Source of the DNA: Micromonospora craniellae
GTDB lineage: Bacteria; Actinomycetota; Actinomycetes; Mycobacteriales; Micromonosporaceae
Reading direction: 5' to 3'
DNA: 64,000 bases
NCBI RefSeq assembly: GCF_014764405.1
Contig: NZ_CP061725.1
Location: 2,604,001 to 2,668,000, forward strand
Part shown: positions 1 to 7,119 of the stretch, piece after piece
Layout of the letters: every line of letters starts with the position of its first letter
Position numbering within the stretch: position 1 is the stretch's first letter
The notes under the pieces: generated by a model
The model's input: the letters and a program-made list of their open reading frames with translations, nothing else
Databases searched by the model: none
What the model was told of the DNA's origin: nothing
Program-made: the position numbers and the translations under genes

Positions 1-579
1 GGCGTGCGCCACCGGCACCGCGACCGCGGCCGCCGCCGTCGCCCCCGCCGTCAACGTCATCATGTACACCCCGGTGACCAGGCCGGTCCGGTGCGGGAAG
101 TACTGCTTGACCAACATCGGCAGCAGGATGTTCGCCACCGCGATACCGGCCAGCGCGAGCGCGCTGGTGACCAGGAACACCACGGCGGAGTCGGTGAGCA
201 CCCGCAGCACCTGCCCGATGGTGAGCGCGATCATCGCCAGCACCAGCAGTCGCGGCGCGGAGAGTCGCCGGACCAGCCACGGCGTGGTCGCACCCAGCCC
301 CGCGAAGGCCACCGCCGGCAGGGTGGTGACGACGCCCGCCATCGTGCCGGAGAGCGCCAGTCCGACGCGTACCTCGTCGAGCAGTGCGCCGAGGCTGGTC
401 ATCGCGGCCCGCAGGTTCAGCGCCACCAGCAACATCCCGACCAGCAGCAGCCATCCGGTACGCGCCCGCTCCGCCCCATCCACCGACCCGTTCCCGGTCG
501 GGTTGTCCCCGCTCGCGGCGGGTGCGGCGCCGGCGGTCGGTGCAGCGGTGGCGGGGGTGCCGGCGGTTGGCGGAGTCAT
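1..579 (-). CDS. CynX/NimT-type MFS transporter, 5' part
   Basis: Reading leftwards from ATG at 579 gives about 193 residues that run off the window edge. After a proline/alanine-rich N-terminal tail of about 40 residues come several hydrophobic helices. The segments LNLRAAMTSLGALL, LALAGIAVANILLPMLVKQYF and GLVTGVYMMTLTAG are typical of the CynX/NimT branch of the major facilitator superfamily, which exports or imports small organic anions across the membrane. The gene is divergent from a GntR/FadR regulator 50 bp away, which probably controls it. The substrate cannot be told from the sequence. Only the N-terminal half is present because of the window boundary. Confidence 0.75.
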   Translation of the reverse strand, partial: MTPPTAGTPATAAPTAGAAPAASGDNPTGNGSVDGAERARTGWLLLVGMLLVALNLRAAMTSLGALLDEVRVGLALSGTMAGVVTTLPAVAFAGLGATTPWLVRRLSAPRLLVLAMIALTIGQVLRVLTDSAVVFLVTSALALAGIAVANILLPMLVKQYFPHRTGLVTGVYMMTLTAGATAAAAVAVPVAHA

Positions 580-629
580 GACCTCGAACCTACAATCATG
601 GGATGAATTTCGGCGAGTGGCTGTAACCA

Positions 630-1310
630 GTGCCACCAGCGGTTGATTCCACCGTCCCGCCTCGGGGCCGACGGACGAACGAGACCATCACCCGGCTGCG
701 GCGACGGATCATGGCCGGCGAATGGCCGGTCGGCAGCCGCATCCCGACCGAGCCGCAACTCGTCGAGGATCTCGGCGTGGGGCGCAACACGGTCCGCGAG
801 GCGGTCCGGGCACTGGCCCACGCCGGGGTGCTGGAGTGCCGGCAGGGCTCCGGGACCTACGTGCTCTCCACCGATGAACTGGCACCCGTGGTGGCCCGCC
901 GCCTCACCGACGACCGGATGACCGAGGTGATCGAGGTACGCCGCGCCTTCGAGGTGGAGGCCGCCCGGCTCGCCGCGCGCCGACGTACCGCCGAGGACCT
1001 GGCCGCCCTCGACGCCGCGCTGGCGGCCCGCGAGGCGGCCTGGCACGGCGGTGCGGTCGCCGAGTTCGTGGAGGCCGACGTCGCGCTGCACACCGCCGTC
1101 GTCGCGGCGGCGCACAACGGCATGCTCGCCGAGCTGTACGCCTCGGTCGCCACCGCCCTGCACAGCACCGTCGCGCAGGCCATGGGCGACACCCTGACAC
1201 CGGACCGGCACGTCGACCACGGCCGCCTGGTGGCCGCCATCCGGGCCGGCGACCCGGATCTGGCGGCCCGGGAGGCCGGCGCTTTCCTGGAGTCCGCACC
1301 CAAGGCATAG
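630..1310 (+). CDS. GntR/FadR family transcriptional regulator
   Basis: The 226-residue protein starts at GTG 630. Residues 15-80 form a GntR winged helix, with the motif RIPTEPQLVEDLGVGRNTVR and then the wing GSGTYV. The C-terminal all-helical FCD domain (about residues 95-215) binds a small acid ligand in this family and carries DVALHTAVVAAAHN, whose acidic and histidine residues match the usual metal site. The gene is divergent from the CynX-type transporter, so ligand-responsive control of that transporter and of itself is the likely role. The ligand is unknown. Confidence 0.85.
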   Translation: MPPAVDSTVPPRGRRTNETITRLRRRIMAGEWPVGSRIPTEPQLVEDLGVGRNTVREAVRALAHAGVLECRQGSGTYVLSTDELAPVVARRLTDDRMTEVIEVRRAFEVEAARLAARRRTAEDLAALDAALAAREAAWHGGAVAEFVEADVALHTAVVAAAHNGMLAELYASVATALHSTVAQAMGDTLTPDRHVDHGRLVAAIRAGDPDLAAREAGAFLESAPKA

Positions 1311-1349
1311 GTTGTCCTCGACGAAAACCCGGACACCTCAGGAGTACGG

Positions 1350-1823
1350 ATGCTCAAGGGCTTCAAGGACTTCATCATGCGCGGCAACGTCGTCGACCTC
1401 GCGGTCGGCGTCGTCATCGGTGCCGCGTTCACCGGCGTGGTCACGCAGCTCACCAAGTCGTTCCTGGAACCACTGATCCGCGTGTTCGTGTTGCTGATCA
1501 CCGGGAGCAGCAACGGCATCGCGGGCACGGCGCCAGAGTTTCGGGGCGTTCCTTTCGACTGGATCGCCTTCGTCAACGCGCTGATCACGTTCCTCCTCAC
1601 CGCGGCGGCGCTGTACCTCCTGGTCGTCTTCCCGATGAACAAGCTGGCCGAGCGCCGCAAGCGGGGCGAGGAGCCGCCGCCGTCGGCACCGAGCGAGGAG
1701 GTCAAGCTGCTCACCGAGATCCGGGACGCCCTGGTCGCCACCGGCCGGACCACCCCCGCCCAGCAGCGCGGCGCCCTGGACGACGTGCTCGGCCGCCGGG
1801 AGGAACCGCCCAACGGGCGCTGA
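1350..1823 (+). CDS. mscL: large-conductance mechanosensitive channel MscL
   Basis: The 157-residue membrane protein begins MLKGFKDFIMRGNVVDLAVG, the amphipathic N-helix and first transmembrane helix signature of MscL. The second helix (FVNALITFLLTAAALYLLVV) follows after a periplasmic loop, then the charged cytoplasmic helix (EVKLLTEIRDAL). MscL is a pentameric emergency valve that opens under membrane tension during osmotic downshock. A good ribosome site (AGGAG at 1339-1343) precedes the ATG. Length and order match the actinobacterial family, and a strong terminator hairpin follows the stop. Confidence 0.95.
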   Translation: MLKGFKDFIMRGNVVDLAVGVVIGAAFTGVVTQLTKSFLEPLIRVFVLLITGSSNGIAGTAPEFRGVPFDWIAFVNALITFLLTAAALYLLVVFPMNKLAERRKRGEEPPPSAPSEEVKLLTEIRDALVATGRTTPAQQRGALDDVLGRREEPPNGR

Positions 1824-1842
1824 TTCCGGCACCCGCACATCG

Positions 1843-1867
1843 GCCCCTGTGGGAATCCCACAGGGGC
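1843..1867. terminator. hairpin terminator after mscL
   Basis: A perfect 11-bp stem (GCCCCTGTGGG / CCCACAGGGGC) closes a 3-nt AAT loop just after the mscL stop. There is no U-tract, as is common in high-GC actinobacteria. Confidence 0.75.
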
Positions 1868-1876
1868 TGCTCCATG

Positions 1877-1892
1877 TCGAACACATGTTCGA
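1877..1892. promoter_or_regulatory. LexA/SOS box
   Basis: TCGAACACATGTTCGA is a perfect palindrome that matches the actinobacterial/Gram-positive LexA operator (GAAC-N4-GTTC core, extended by TC/GA on both sides). It ends 12 bp before the ATG of the small gene at 1905. LexA bound here would block its transcription until DNA damage. Confidence 0.8.
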
Positions 1893-1904
1893 TAGAGTCC
1901 GGCC

Positions 1905-2144
1905 ATGGAGCAGCGAAAGCACTGGTGGAACGGGAAATGGGGGCGGCTGGCCCGACGGGACGTCTTCCTTCGAGCGGACGGCGACCGCTGGTACGTGGAA
2001 CAACGTGCCGGCGGCGCCGAAGGCGCATCCCGGTTCTACGAGTACGACACCGTGGACGACGCCGAGGAGACGGTACGCGCGCTGCTCCAGGGCCCCGACA
2101 CCTGGCGCGAACTCTCCCCCAGCCCCCGCGCATCGCCCCGTTGA
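1905..2144 (+). CDS. small putative SOS-regulated protein
   Basis: The ORF encodes 79 residues, starting MEQRKHWWNGKWGRL, rich in Arg, Trp and acidic residues. It has no signal peptide or membrane segment, and I do not recognise its family. The start ATG lies 12 bp after a perfect LexA box and has only a weak ribosome site, so the transcript may be nearly leaderless. The middle (DRWYVEQRAGG, then YEYDTVDDAEETVRALL) looks like a compact alpha/beta fold with a C-terminal helix. Its only visible functional clue is the SOS operator, which suggests a damage-induced role. Confidence 0.65.
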   Translation: MEQRKHWWNGKWGRLARRDVFLRADGDRWYVEQRAGGAEGASRFYEYDTVDDAEETVRALLQGPDTWRELSPSPRASPR

Positions 2145-2152
2145 TCAAATCG

Positions 2153-2220
2153 CCCCGTTGATCAAGAGGTTTTCGCCCCGCCACCGCGCGAGCGCGACCC
2201 AAACTTCTTGATCAACGGAG
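2153..2220. repeat. intergenic inverted repeat with GTTGATCAAG core
   Basis: Arms 2153-2172 and 2201-2220 match at 18 of 20 positions when one is reverse-complemented, with a 28-nt loop. A third partial copy (CGCCCCGTTGATCAA) sits at 2134-2148. It lies between two small genes and may act as a terminator or be a dispersed REP-like element. Confidence 0.55.
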
Positions 2221-2278
2221 TGGGGGGTGAGGGGTGGGGGTGGTTTAGGGGGAGTGGGGGGTGGGAACCGCGCGGGGT

Positions 2279-2653
2279 ATGGAGCAGCAGGGCATCGATC
2301 AACAGGCCACCGTTTCGCGGGTCACCACCGGCATGCGGGTGGTGGACGCCGCCGGTCTCGACGTCGGCACGGTGGACCTCGTCCAGCGCGGTGACCCGAA
2401 CGCCGTGACCGTGCAGGCACCCACCGCCGACCCTGGCAGCAGCCTGGACGAGTTGATCGAATCGGCCGCCACGGAGGAACCCGACGTACCAGCGGACCTG
2501 GCCGCCCGCCTGCTGCGCACCGGCTACCTGAAGGTCTCCACCGAACTGGTCCCCACCGGCGCCGTCTACGTGCTGGCCGACCAGATCAACGCTGTCACCG
2601 ACGGCGAGGTCCGGCTCGACGTCCTCGCCGCCGACCTGCCCTCGGAAGCCTGA
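2279..2653 (+). CDS. hypothetical protein, possibly PRC-barrel/DUF2171-like
   Basis: The ATG at 2279 (MEQQGIDQQATVSRV) gives 124 residues. An earlier in-frame start is less likely because the extension is low-complexity. The segment MRVVDAAGLDVGTVDLVQRG resembles the first strands of a PRC-barrel or DUF2171 domain, small beta-barrels found alone or fused to stress proteins. The C-terminal half has GYLKVSTELVPTGAVYVLADQI, also strand-rich. It is soluble, acidic and without a signal peptide. The function is not known and the fold assignment is tentative. It converges on benE. Confidence 0.55.
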   Translation: MEQQGIDQQATVSRVTTGMRVVDAAGLDVGTVDLVQRGDPNAVTVQAPTADPGSSLDELIESAATEEPDVPADLAARLLRTGYLKVSTELVPTGAVYVLADQINAVTDGEVRLDVLAADLPSEA

Positions 2654-2675
2654 GCCCTCTTCATCTCTGCGCCGC

Positions 2676-4016
2676 TCACGACTGCCGGGCCGGACCGGAC
2701 ACAGCAGCCGGGGCGGGCTCGGCGATCGGCGCGGACTCCACGGCCGAAGCAGACCCCGACTGCACGACCGAAGCGGACCCGGGCGCCACGGTCGGTGCAG
2801 ACGCGGCCGGCTTCCCGGCGGAAGCAGACGTGGCGGGCTCGGTGGCCGGGGTCGACGGAGTCGGCGCGGGGCGGCGGGCGTGGAAGAGGAGAAGCATCAG
2901 GCAGCCGGCCACCAGGCCCCAGAAGGCGCCGCCGATGCCGATCAGCGACACTCCGGAGGCGGTGACCACCAGGGTCACCACGGCCGCCTCCCGGGCCGTG
3001 GGGTCGGCCAGCGCCGCGGTCAGGGCGGTGGCCAGCGCCCCGAGCAGGGCCAGCCCGGCAACCGCCTCGATCAGTACGGGTGGCGCCCAGCCGACGAGCG
3101 TGGTGACCGCACCGGCACCCAACCCGAGGACGGCCAGCCCGATGCCGGCGGTCACCGAGGCGATCCAGCGACGGTCCGGGTCGGGGTGCGCGTCCGGTCC
3201 GGCGGCCAGTGCGGCGGTGATCGCCGCCAGGTTGACCGCGTGACCACCGGCGGGTGCCACGGCCATGCTGGCGAGCCCGGTGGTGCGGAGCGCCGAGCCG
3301 AGCGGCGGCCGGTATCCGTAGCCGACCAGGACGGCGGTGCCGGGCAGGTTCTGCGCGGCCATGGTCACCAGGAACAGTGGGAGCGCGACGCCGATCAGCG
3401 CCGACAGGCTCCACGCCGGCATGGTCAGCTCGAACACCGGACGCAGTCCGCCGGTGCCGCCTCCCGGGGTGGTCAGCGCGATCGCGCCGGCGGCGACCAC
3501 CAACGCCCCGGGGACCGCCCAGCGTCGGGCGAAGCGGTGCAGCACCAGCCAGGAGGTCAGCACCGGGACGGCGAGGCGGGGCACGTCGACGAGGGCGCGT
3601 ACCGGTGCGGTGCAGAGCGGCAGCAACACCCCGGCGAGCATTGCCCCGGCGATGGGTTTGGGGATCGCCGCGACGGCACGGCCGAGGATCGGGAACAGTC
3701 CGGCGGCGACGATGAGCAGGCCCGAGACGAGGAACGCCCCGACTGCGACCGGCCACCCGCCGGGGATCGGGCCGGTCGCGATGAGCAGCGCCGCGCCGGG
3801 TGTGGACCAGGCGATGCTCAGCGGCATCCGGTGTCGCAGGCCGAGCCAGGCGGCACAGAGCCCGGAGGCGACGCAGAGGACGAGCAGCCCGGAGGCGGCC
3901 TGCGCCTCGCTCGCGCCGGCCGCCCGCAGCCCGGCCAGCACCACCGTGAACGAGCTGGCGAACCCGACCAGCGCGGTCACCACTCCCGCGAGGATCGGCT
4001 GTGTCCGTCCCGCCAT
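2676..4016 (-). CDS. BenE-family benzoate/proton symporter
   Basis: The ATG at 4016 is preceded by GGGGTGAGG, giving a 446-residue polytopic protein. It has about 12 hydrophobic helices. The N-terminal pattern (ILAGVVTALVGFASSFTVVL, LSIAWSTPGAALL) and the central IPKPIAGAMLAGVLLPLC are characteristic of BenE (TIGR00843-type), which imports benzoate or related aromatic acids. A long Ala/Pro/Ser-rich tail ends the protein. It is divergent from an XRE-cupin regulator with a palindrome between them, so the pair probably forms a substrate-responsive unit. Benzoate itself as substrate is inferred from the family only. Confidence 0.85.
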   Translation of the reverse strand: MAGRTQPILAGVVTALVGFASSFTVVLAGLRAAGASEAQAASGLLVLCVASGLCAAWLGLRHRMPLSIAWSTPGAALLIATGPIPGGWPVAVGAFLVSGLLIVAAGLFPILGRAVAAIPKPIAGAMLAGVLLPLCTAPVRALVDVPRLAVPVLTSWLVLHRFARRWAVPGALVVAAGAIALTTPGGGTGGLRPVFELTMPAWSLSALIGVALPLFLVTMAAQNLPGTAVLVGYGYRPPLGSALRTTGLASMAVAPAGGHAVNLAAITAALAAGPDAHPDPDRRWIASVTAGIGLAVLGLGAGAVTTLVGWAPPVLIEAVAGLALLGALATALTAALADPTAREAAVVTLVVTASGVSLIGIGGAFWGLVAGCLMLLLFHARRPAPTPSTPATEPATSASAGKPAASAPTVAPGSASVVQSGSASAVESAPIAEPAPAAVSGPARQS

Positions 4017-4036
4017 GACCTCACCCCCTCCCAACC

Positions 4037-4052
4037 GTTCCGTTTACGGAAC
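4037..4052. promoter_or_regulatory. operator palindrome between benE and xre
   Basis: GTTCCG-TTTA-CGGAAC is a perfect palindrome located centrally in the 60-bp divergent gap between BenE and the XRE-cupin regulator. It is a likely binding site for that regulator. Confidence 0.6.
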
Positions 4053-4076
4053 AGCAGCGTGTAGCACCATAGCGGG

Positions 4077-4619
4077 GTGTCGCAGCCACCACCAGATTCG
4101 GACACCGCCGCGATCGGTCACCGGGTCCGCGCCCTCCGCGAGGCGCGCGGGATCTCGCTCTCCGCGCTGTCCCGGATGGCCGGCGTGGGAAAGGCGACGC
4201 TCTCCGGACTGGAGAACGGCGTCCGCAACCCCACCCTGGAGACGCTGTACGCGATCACCGCGCAGCTCGGCGTACCGCTGACCGCAGTGCTCTCCGGCCC
4301 GTCGGCCGGTCCGACCGTACGCGGCGCGGCGGTCAGCGCCACCCTGCTGGAGGTCTTCGACGACGCGGACGCCACGTACGAGCTGTACCGGATGCGGGTC
4401 GTGCCCGGCCCCGGTCAGCTCTCCCCCGCACACCAGCCCGGGGTGACCGAGCACGTCACCGTCTTCGCCGGGATTCTGCGGGCGGGCCCGGTCGACGCGC
4501 CGCTGACCGCCGCCGCCGGTGGTCACCTGCGCTGGACGTCCGACGTGCCGCACCTGTACGCCGCCGTAGGCGACGAGGAGGTAGCCGCCAGCCTGCTCCT
4601 GCGCTACCCCCGGATGTAA
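4077..4619 (+). CDS. XRE-family regulator with cupin domain
   Basis: The protein has 180 residues from GTG 4077. Residues 12-68 are a helix-turn-helix (GHRVRALREARGISLSALSR, then GKATLSGLENG). Residues 100-178 form a small cupin barrel (GQLSPAHQPGVTEHVTVFAG) that normally senses a small molecule. Single-domain XRE-cupin proteins of this length usually control an adjacent transporter or catabolic gene. Here that is BenE, which is divergently transcribed and shares a palindromic operator with it. The stop codon lies inside the left arm of a long inverted repeat. Confidence 0.85.
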   Translation: MSQPPPDSDTAAIGHRVRALREARGISLSALSRMAGVGKATLSGLENGVRNPTLETLYAITAQLGVPLTAVLSGPSAGPTVRGAAVSATLLEVFDDADATYELYRMRVVPGPGQLSPAHQPGVTEHVTVFAGILRAGPVDAPLTAAAGGHLRWTSDVPHLYAAVGDEEVAASLLLRYPRM

Positions 4620-4671
4620 GGAAGGGACCCTTTCTAACGCCTGGTGTATAGAAAGGGTCCCTTCCTTACAT
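4614..4671. repeat. 23-bp perfect inverted repeat, terminator-like
   Basis: Arms 4614-4636 and 4649-4671 are exact reverse complements (core AAGGAAGGGACCCTTTCTA) around a 12-nt loop. The left arm contains the xre stop codon. It resembles the AAGGAAGGGxCCCTT family of palindromes that I recall as dispersed in Micromonospora and Salinispora genomes. It probably ends transcription in both directions. Confidence 0.75.
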
Positions 4672-4845
4672 CCCGGCGGGGGTGGGTTCGGGCCAGCCGG
4701 CGGCGTCGACCAGCCACGGTGGACCACGTCCGGCCCAGCTCAGCCAGCTCGTCGGCGCGCCCGACCATGGACACCGGCAACATTCCTCAACCCTACGCAG
4801 TAGTGCGTAGAGACGCGGGAAGGGTCTTCTTGGCAAGCTTGACCC

Positions 4846-5565
4846 ATGACGCTGATCCTCCGCTCGGCCATCCTCAACGACATCGGCCTGGTCCGCACCA
4901 ACAATGAGGACTCCGCGCTCGCTGGTGAGCGCCTCGTCGCGGTGGCCGATGGCATGGGTGGGCTGCCCGCCGGTGAGGTCGCCAGCGAGATCGTCATCCG
5001 GATCCTGGACGAGCTGATCCCGCCCACCGTCTCGGACGCCGCCGCCGACGCGCTGCGGGCCGTGGTGAGCACCGCCAACCAACGTATCCATGCGGCGATC
5101 GCTGCCGAGCCCGCCCGGGACGGCATGGGTACCACCCTCACGGCGGCCCTGCTCGCGGGCGACACGCTGGTGCTGGCGCAGGTCGGAGACTCGCGCTGCT
5201 ACCTGCTGCGGGACGGCAAGCTGCGCCAGTTGACCCGGGACGACACGTTCGTGCAGGCGCTTGTCGATCAGGGGACGTTGACCCCGGAGCAGGCCCGGCA
5301 TCATCCGCAGCGGTCCCTGGTGACCCGTGCGGTGCAGGGCGCGGACGCGCCGCCGACGATGGGGATGGTGACCGTCGCGGCCGGTGACCGGCTGCTGCTG
5401 TGCAGTGACGGGCTCTCCGACTACGTGACCGACGATGCGATCGCCGCCGCGTTGAGCCTGCACACCGACCGCCACCAGTGTGGTGAGCAGTTGGTGAAGC
5501 TGGCTCACCAGGCCGGCGCGCCGGACAACGTCACCGTGGTGATCTCCGACATCGTGCCGAGCTGA
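4846..5565 (+). CDS. PP2C-family Ser/Thr protein phosphatase
   Basis: The 239 residues contain the ordered PP2C motifs: RTNNEDS near residue 17, VADGMGG near 33, GTTLTAAL near 94, VGDSRCYLL near 109, LLCSDGLSD near 185 and GAPDNVTVV near 226. The aspartates of these motifs bind the two catalytic metal ions that dephosphorylate phospho-Ser/Thr proteins. It is a soluble single-domain enzyme without FHA or membrane parts, and no kinase gene is adjacent. A hairpin terminator follows, so it is probably monocistronic. Confidence 0.92.
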   Translation: MTLILRSAILNDIGLVRTNNEDSALAGERLVAVADGMGGLPAGEVASEIVIRILDELIPPTVSDAAADALRAVVSTANQRIHAAIAAEPARDGMGTTLTAALLAGDTLVLAQVGDSRCYLLRDGKLRQLTRDDTFVQALVDQGTLTPEQARHHPQRSLVTRAVQGADAPPTMGMVTVAAGDRLLLCSDGLSDYVTDDAIAAALSLHTDRHQCGEQLVKLAHQAGAPDNVTVVISDIVPS

Positions 5566-5575
5566 GTCGCCGTCG

Positions 5576-5599
5576 CCTCGGGACCGGGTGGTCCCGAGG
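5576..5599. terminator. terminator after PP2C gene
   Basis: CCTCGGGACC-GGGT-GGTCCCGAGG is a perfect 10-bp stem with a 4-nt loop, 10 bp after the phosphatase stop. Confidence 0.8.
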
Positions 5600-5611
5600 C
5601 ATCCCTGCACG

Positions 5612-5642
5612 CAACTAGGTAGTTGTGCCATCTAGATAGCAC
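5612..5642. promoter_or_regulatory. PadR-type operator region
   Basis: Two adjacent palindromes lie just before the padR start: CAACTA-GG-TAGTTG (5612-5625) and an 18-bp near-palindrome GTGCcATCTAGATaGCAC (5625-5642). AT-rich dyads here suggest autoregulation by the PadR protein. Confidence 0.55.
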
Positions 5643-5658
5643 CACTAGTGTTCGGCGG

Positions 5659-5997
5659 GTGGATCCCGATCGTCGTGGGCAGTGGTTGCGCGGTGTGCTC
5701 GACCTCTGCGTGCTCGCCCTGCTGCGCGAGGGCGAGTCCTACGGCTACCAGCTCGCCCAGTCACTCGACGCCGCAGGCGTCGGGCCGATCCAGGGCGGCA
5801 CGCTCTATCCGGTGCTGCTGCGGTTGCAGCGCACCGGCCTGGTCACCGCTCAGTGGCGGGAGGGCGGGTCGGGTCCGGCCCGCAAGTACTACCAGCTCAC
5901 CGACGACGGGCGGGCGGCGCTGCACAATGGCGGTAACGCCTGGCTGACGTTCGTGGCGCCGGTGACCGGCATCGTCTCGAAGGGGGTCGAGAGGTGA
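5659..5997 (+). CDS. PadR-family transcriptional regulator
   Basis: Starting at GTG 5659 (VDPDRRGQWLRGVLDLCVLA) gives 112 residues. An upstream GTG at 5623 would put the operator inside the gene and is rejected. The winged helix shows LLREGESYGYQLAQSL, then GTLYPVLLRLQRTGLV and a wing with GPARKYYQLTDDGR, all diagnostic of PadR. These proteins often repress drug-export ABC genes. The gene overlaps the following HAAS/ABC remnant by the GTGA stop-start junction, so it once headed an efflux operon that has since decayed. Confidence 0.88.
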   Translation: MDPDRRGQWLRGVLDLCVLALLREGESYGYQLAQSLDAAGVGPIQGGTLYPVLLRLQRTGLVTAQWREGGSGPARKYYQLTDDGRAALHNGGNAWLTFVAPVTGIVSKGVER

Positions 5998-6340
5998 ACT
6001 TTGACGACTGGCTGCGGGCGTTCGCGGCCGAGTTGCACCAGCGCCGGGTGGCGACCGACGCCGCCCGGCACGTGGTCGCCGAGGCCGCCACACACCTGCG
6101 CGAGGGCGGAGGCGACCCGTGGCAGGTCTTCGGCCCACCGCAGGCGTACGCCGCCGCGATCGTGGAGAGCATCGGCACCGCGCCCGGAACCTCGGCTGGG
6201 ACGCCGGGGGCACCGTGCTCGCCCGGCACCTCTCCGGCGGTACGCGCCAGAAGCTGAACCTGACCATGTCCACGCTCGCCCAACCGGACGTGCTGCTGCT
6301 CGACGAGCCGTACCAGGCGATTCGACCAGGTCGGGCGTGA
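5994..6340 (+). pseudogene. decayed HAAS-domain protein fused to ABC ATPase remnant
   Basis: From GTG 5994 about 60 residues (MNFDDWLRAFAAELHQRRVA...) look like a HAAS-type cytoplasmic domain usually found next to PadR regulators. The frame then shifts at about 6190 into the C-terminal half of an ABC transporter ATPase. Its signature LSGGTRQKLNL and Walker B LLLDEP are present, but the Walker A and Q-loop regions and everything after DEPYQA are missing. Two deletions are therefore needed to explain it. The end still overlaps the next start (GTGA), a relic of coupling in the ancestral operon. A functional product is very unlikely. Confidence 0.7.
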
Positions 6341-7029
6341 AGCGGCTGGTCACCGTCGCCGAGATGACGTTGCGGGAGCTGGTGCGTCGTCGGGGCGTAC
6401 TCCTGCTCCTGTTGTTGATGCCGTTGGTCTTCTGGATGATCCGGCGGGACTCGCACGTCGGGCAGTCGATCCGGGCCTTGTTCCTCGGCATCAGTTGGGC
6501 GGTCAGCACGGCCGCGCTCTTCGCCACCAGCGCCGCCCGCGAGCTGGAATCCCGGCTCCGGCTCGCCGGCTACCGGCCGCACCATCTGTACCTCGGCCGG
6601 ATGCTCGGCCTGTGAGTGCTCGGGCTGGCCATCGCGGTGCCGTTCTTCCTGCTCACCGTCTTCGACACGACCAACCTGCGGTACGCCGGGATCGCCGTGG
6701 CGATGCTCTGCTGCGTGGTGGTGGCCGCGCCGTTCGGCATGCTGATCGGCGCCCTGCTCCCCCGCGAGTTGGAGGGCACCCTGCTGCTGCTCACCGTGGT
6801 GGCGATGCAGATGCTGCTCGACCCGGCCAGTTCGGGCGCGAAACTCACCCCGTTCTGGTCCAGCCGGGAGATCGCCACCTGGGCGGTGGACCACGTCGAC
6901 GACGGCTACCTGGCCCGGGGCCTCCTGCACGGGCTGGCCGTCACCCTGTTGCTGACCGTGACCGTGGCGGGGGTGTTCAGTGTCCGGCTGCGCCGCCGCC
7001 GGCACCTGCACCACGTACCGGCCGCCTGA
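6337..7029 (+). pseudogene. ABC-2 type permease with in-frame stop
   Basis: From GTG 6337 the frame encodes a hydrophobic permease (VKRLVTVAEMTLRELVRRRG, then LLLLLLMPLVFWMI) up to TGA at 6613. The same frame continues without shift (VLGLAIAVPFFLLTVFDT) to 7029 with four or more further membrane segments and EREL-like cytoplasmic loops (ALLPRELEGTLLLL). One nonsense codon thus splits an otherwise coherent gene of about 230 residues. GTG at 6616 could restart translation. With the ATPase destroyed next door, decay of the whole exporter is the simplest reading. Confidence 0.7.
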
Positions 7030-7119
7030 GTAGGTGCCACAACTCCATGATCGCGCGAGGCTGGCCGCTCGGCGTCGGCCGGCCCGTTCGGCCGCCCGAC
7101 GTTGGGGGTGGGCGGGAGG

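Noticed and set aside
2880..4064. A 394-codon plus-strand frame opposite benE
   Set aside because: Composition is Gly/Arg/Gln-rich with no domain, while the minus strand encodes a well-matched BenE.
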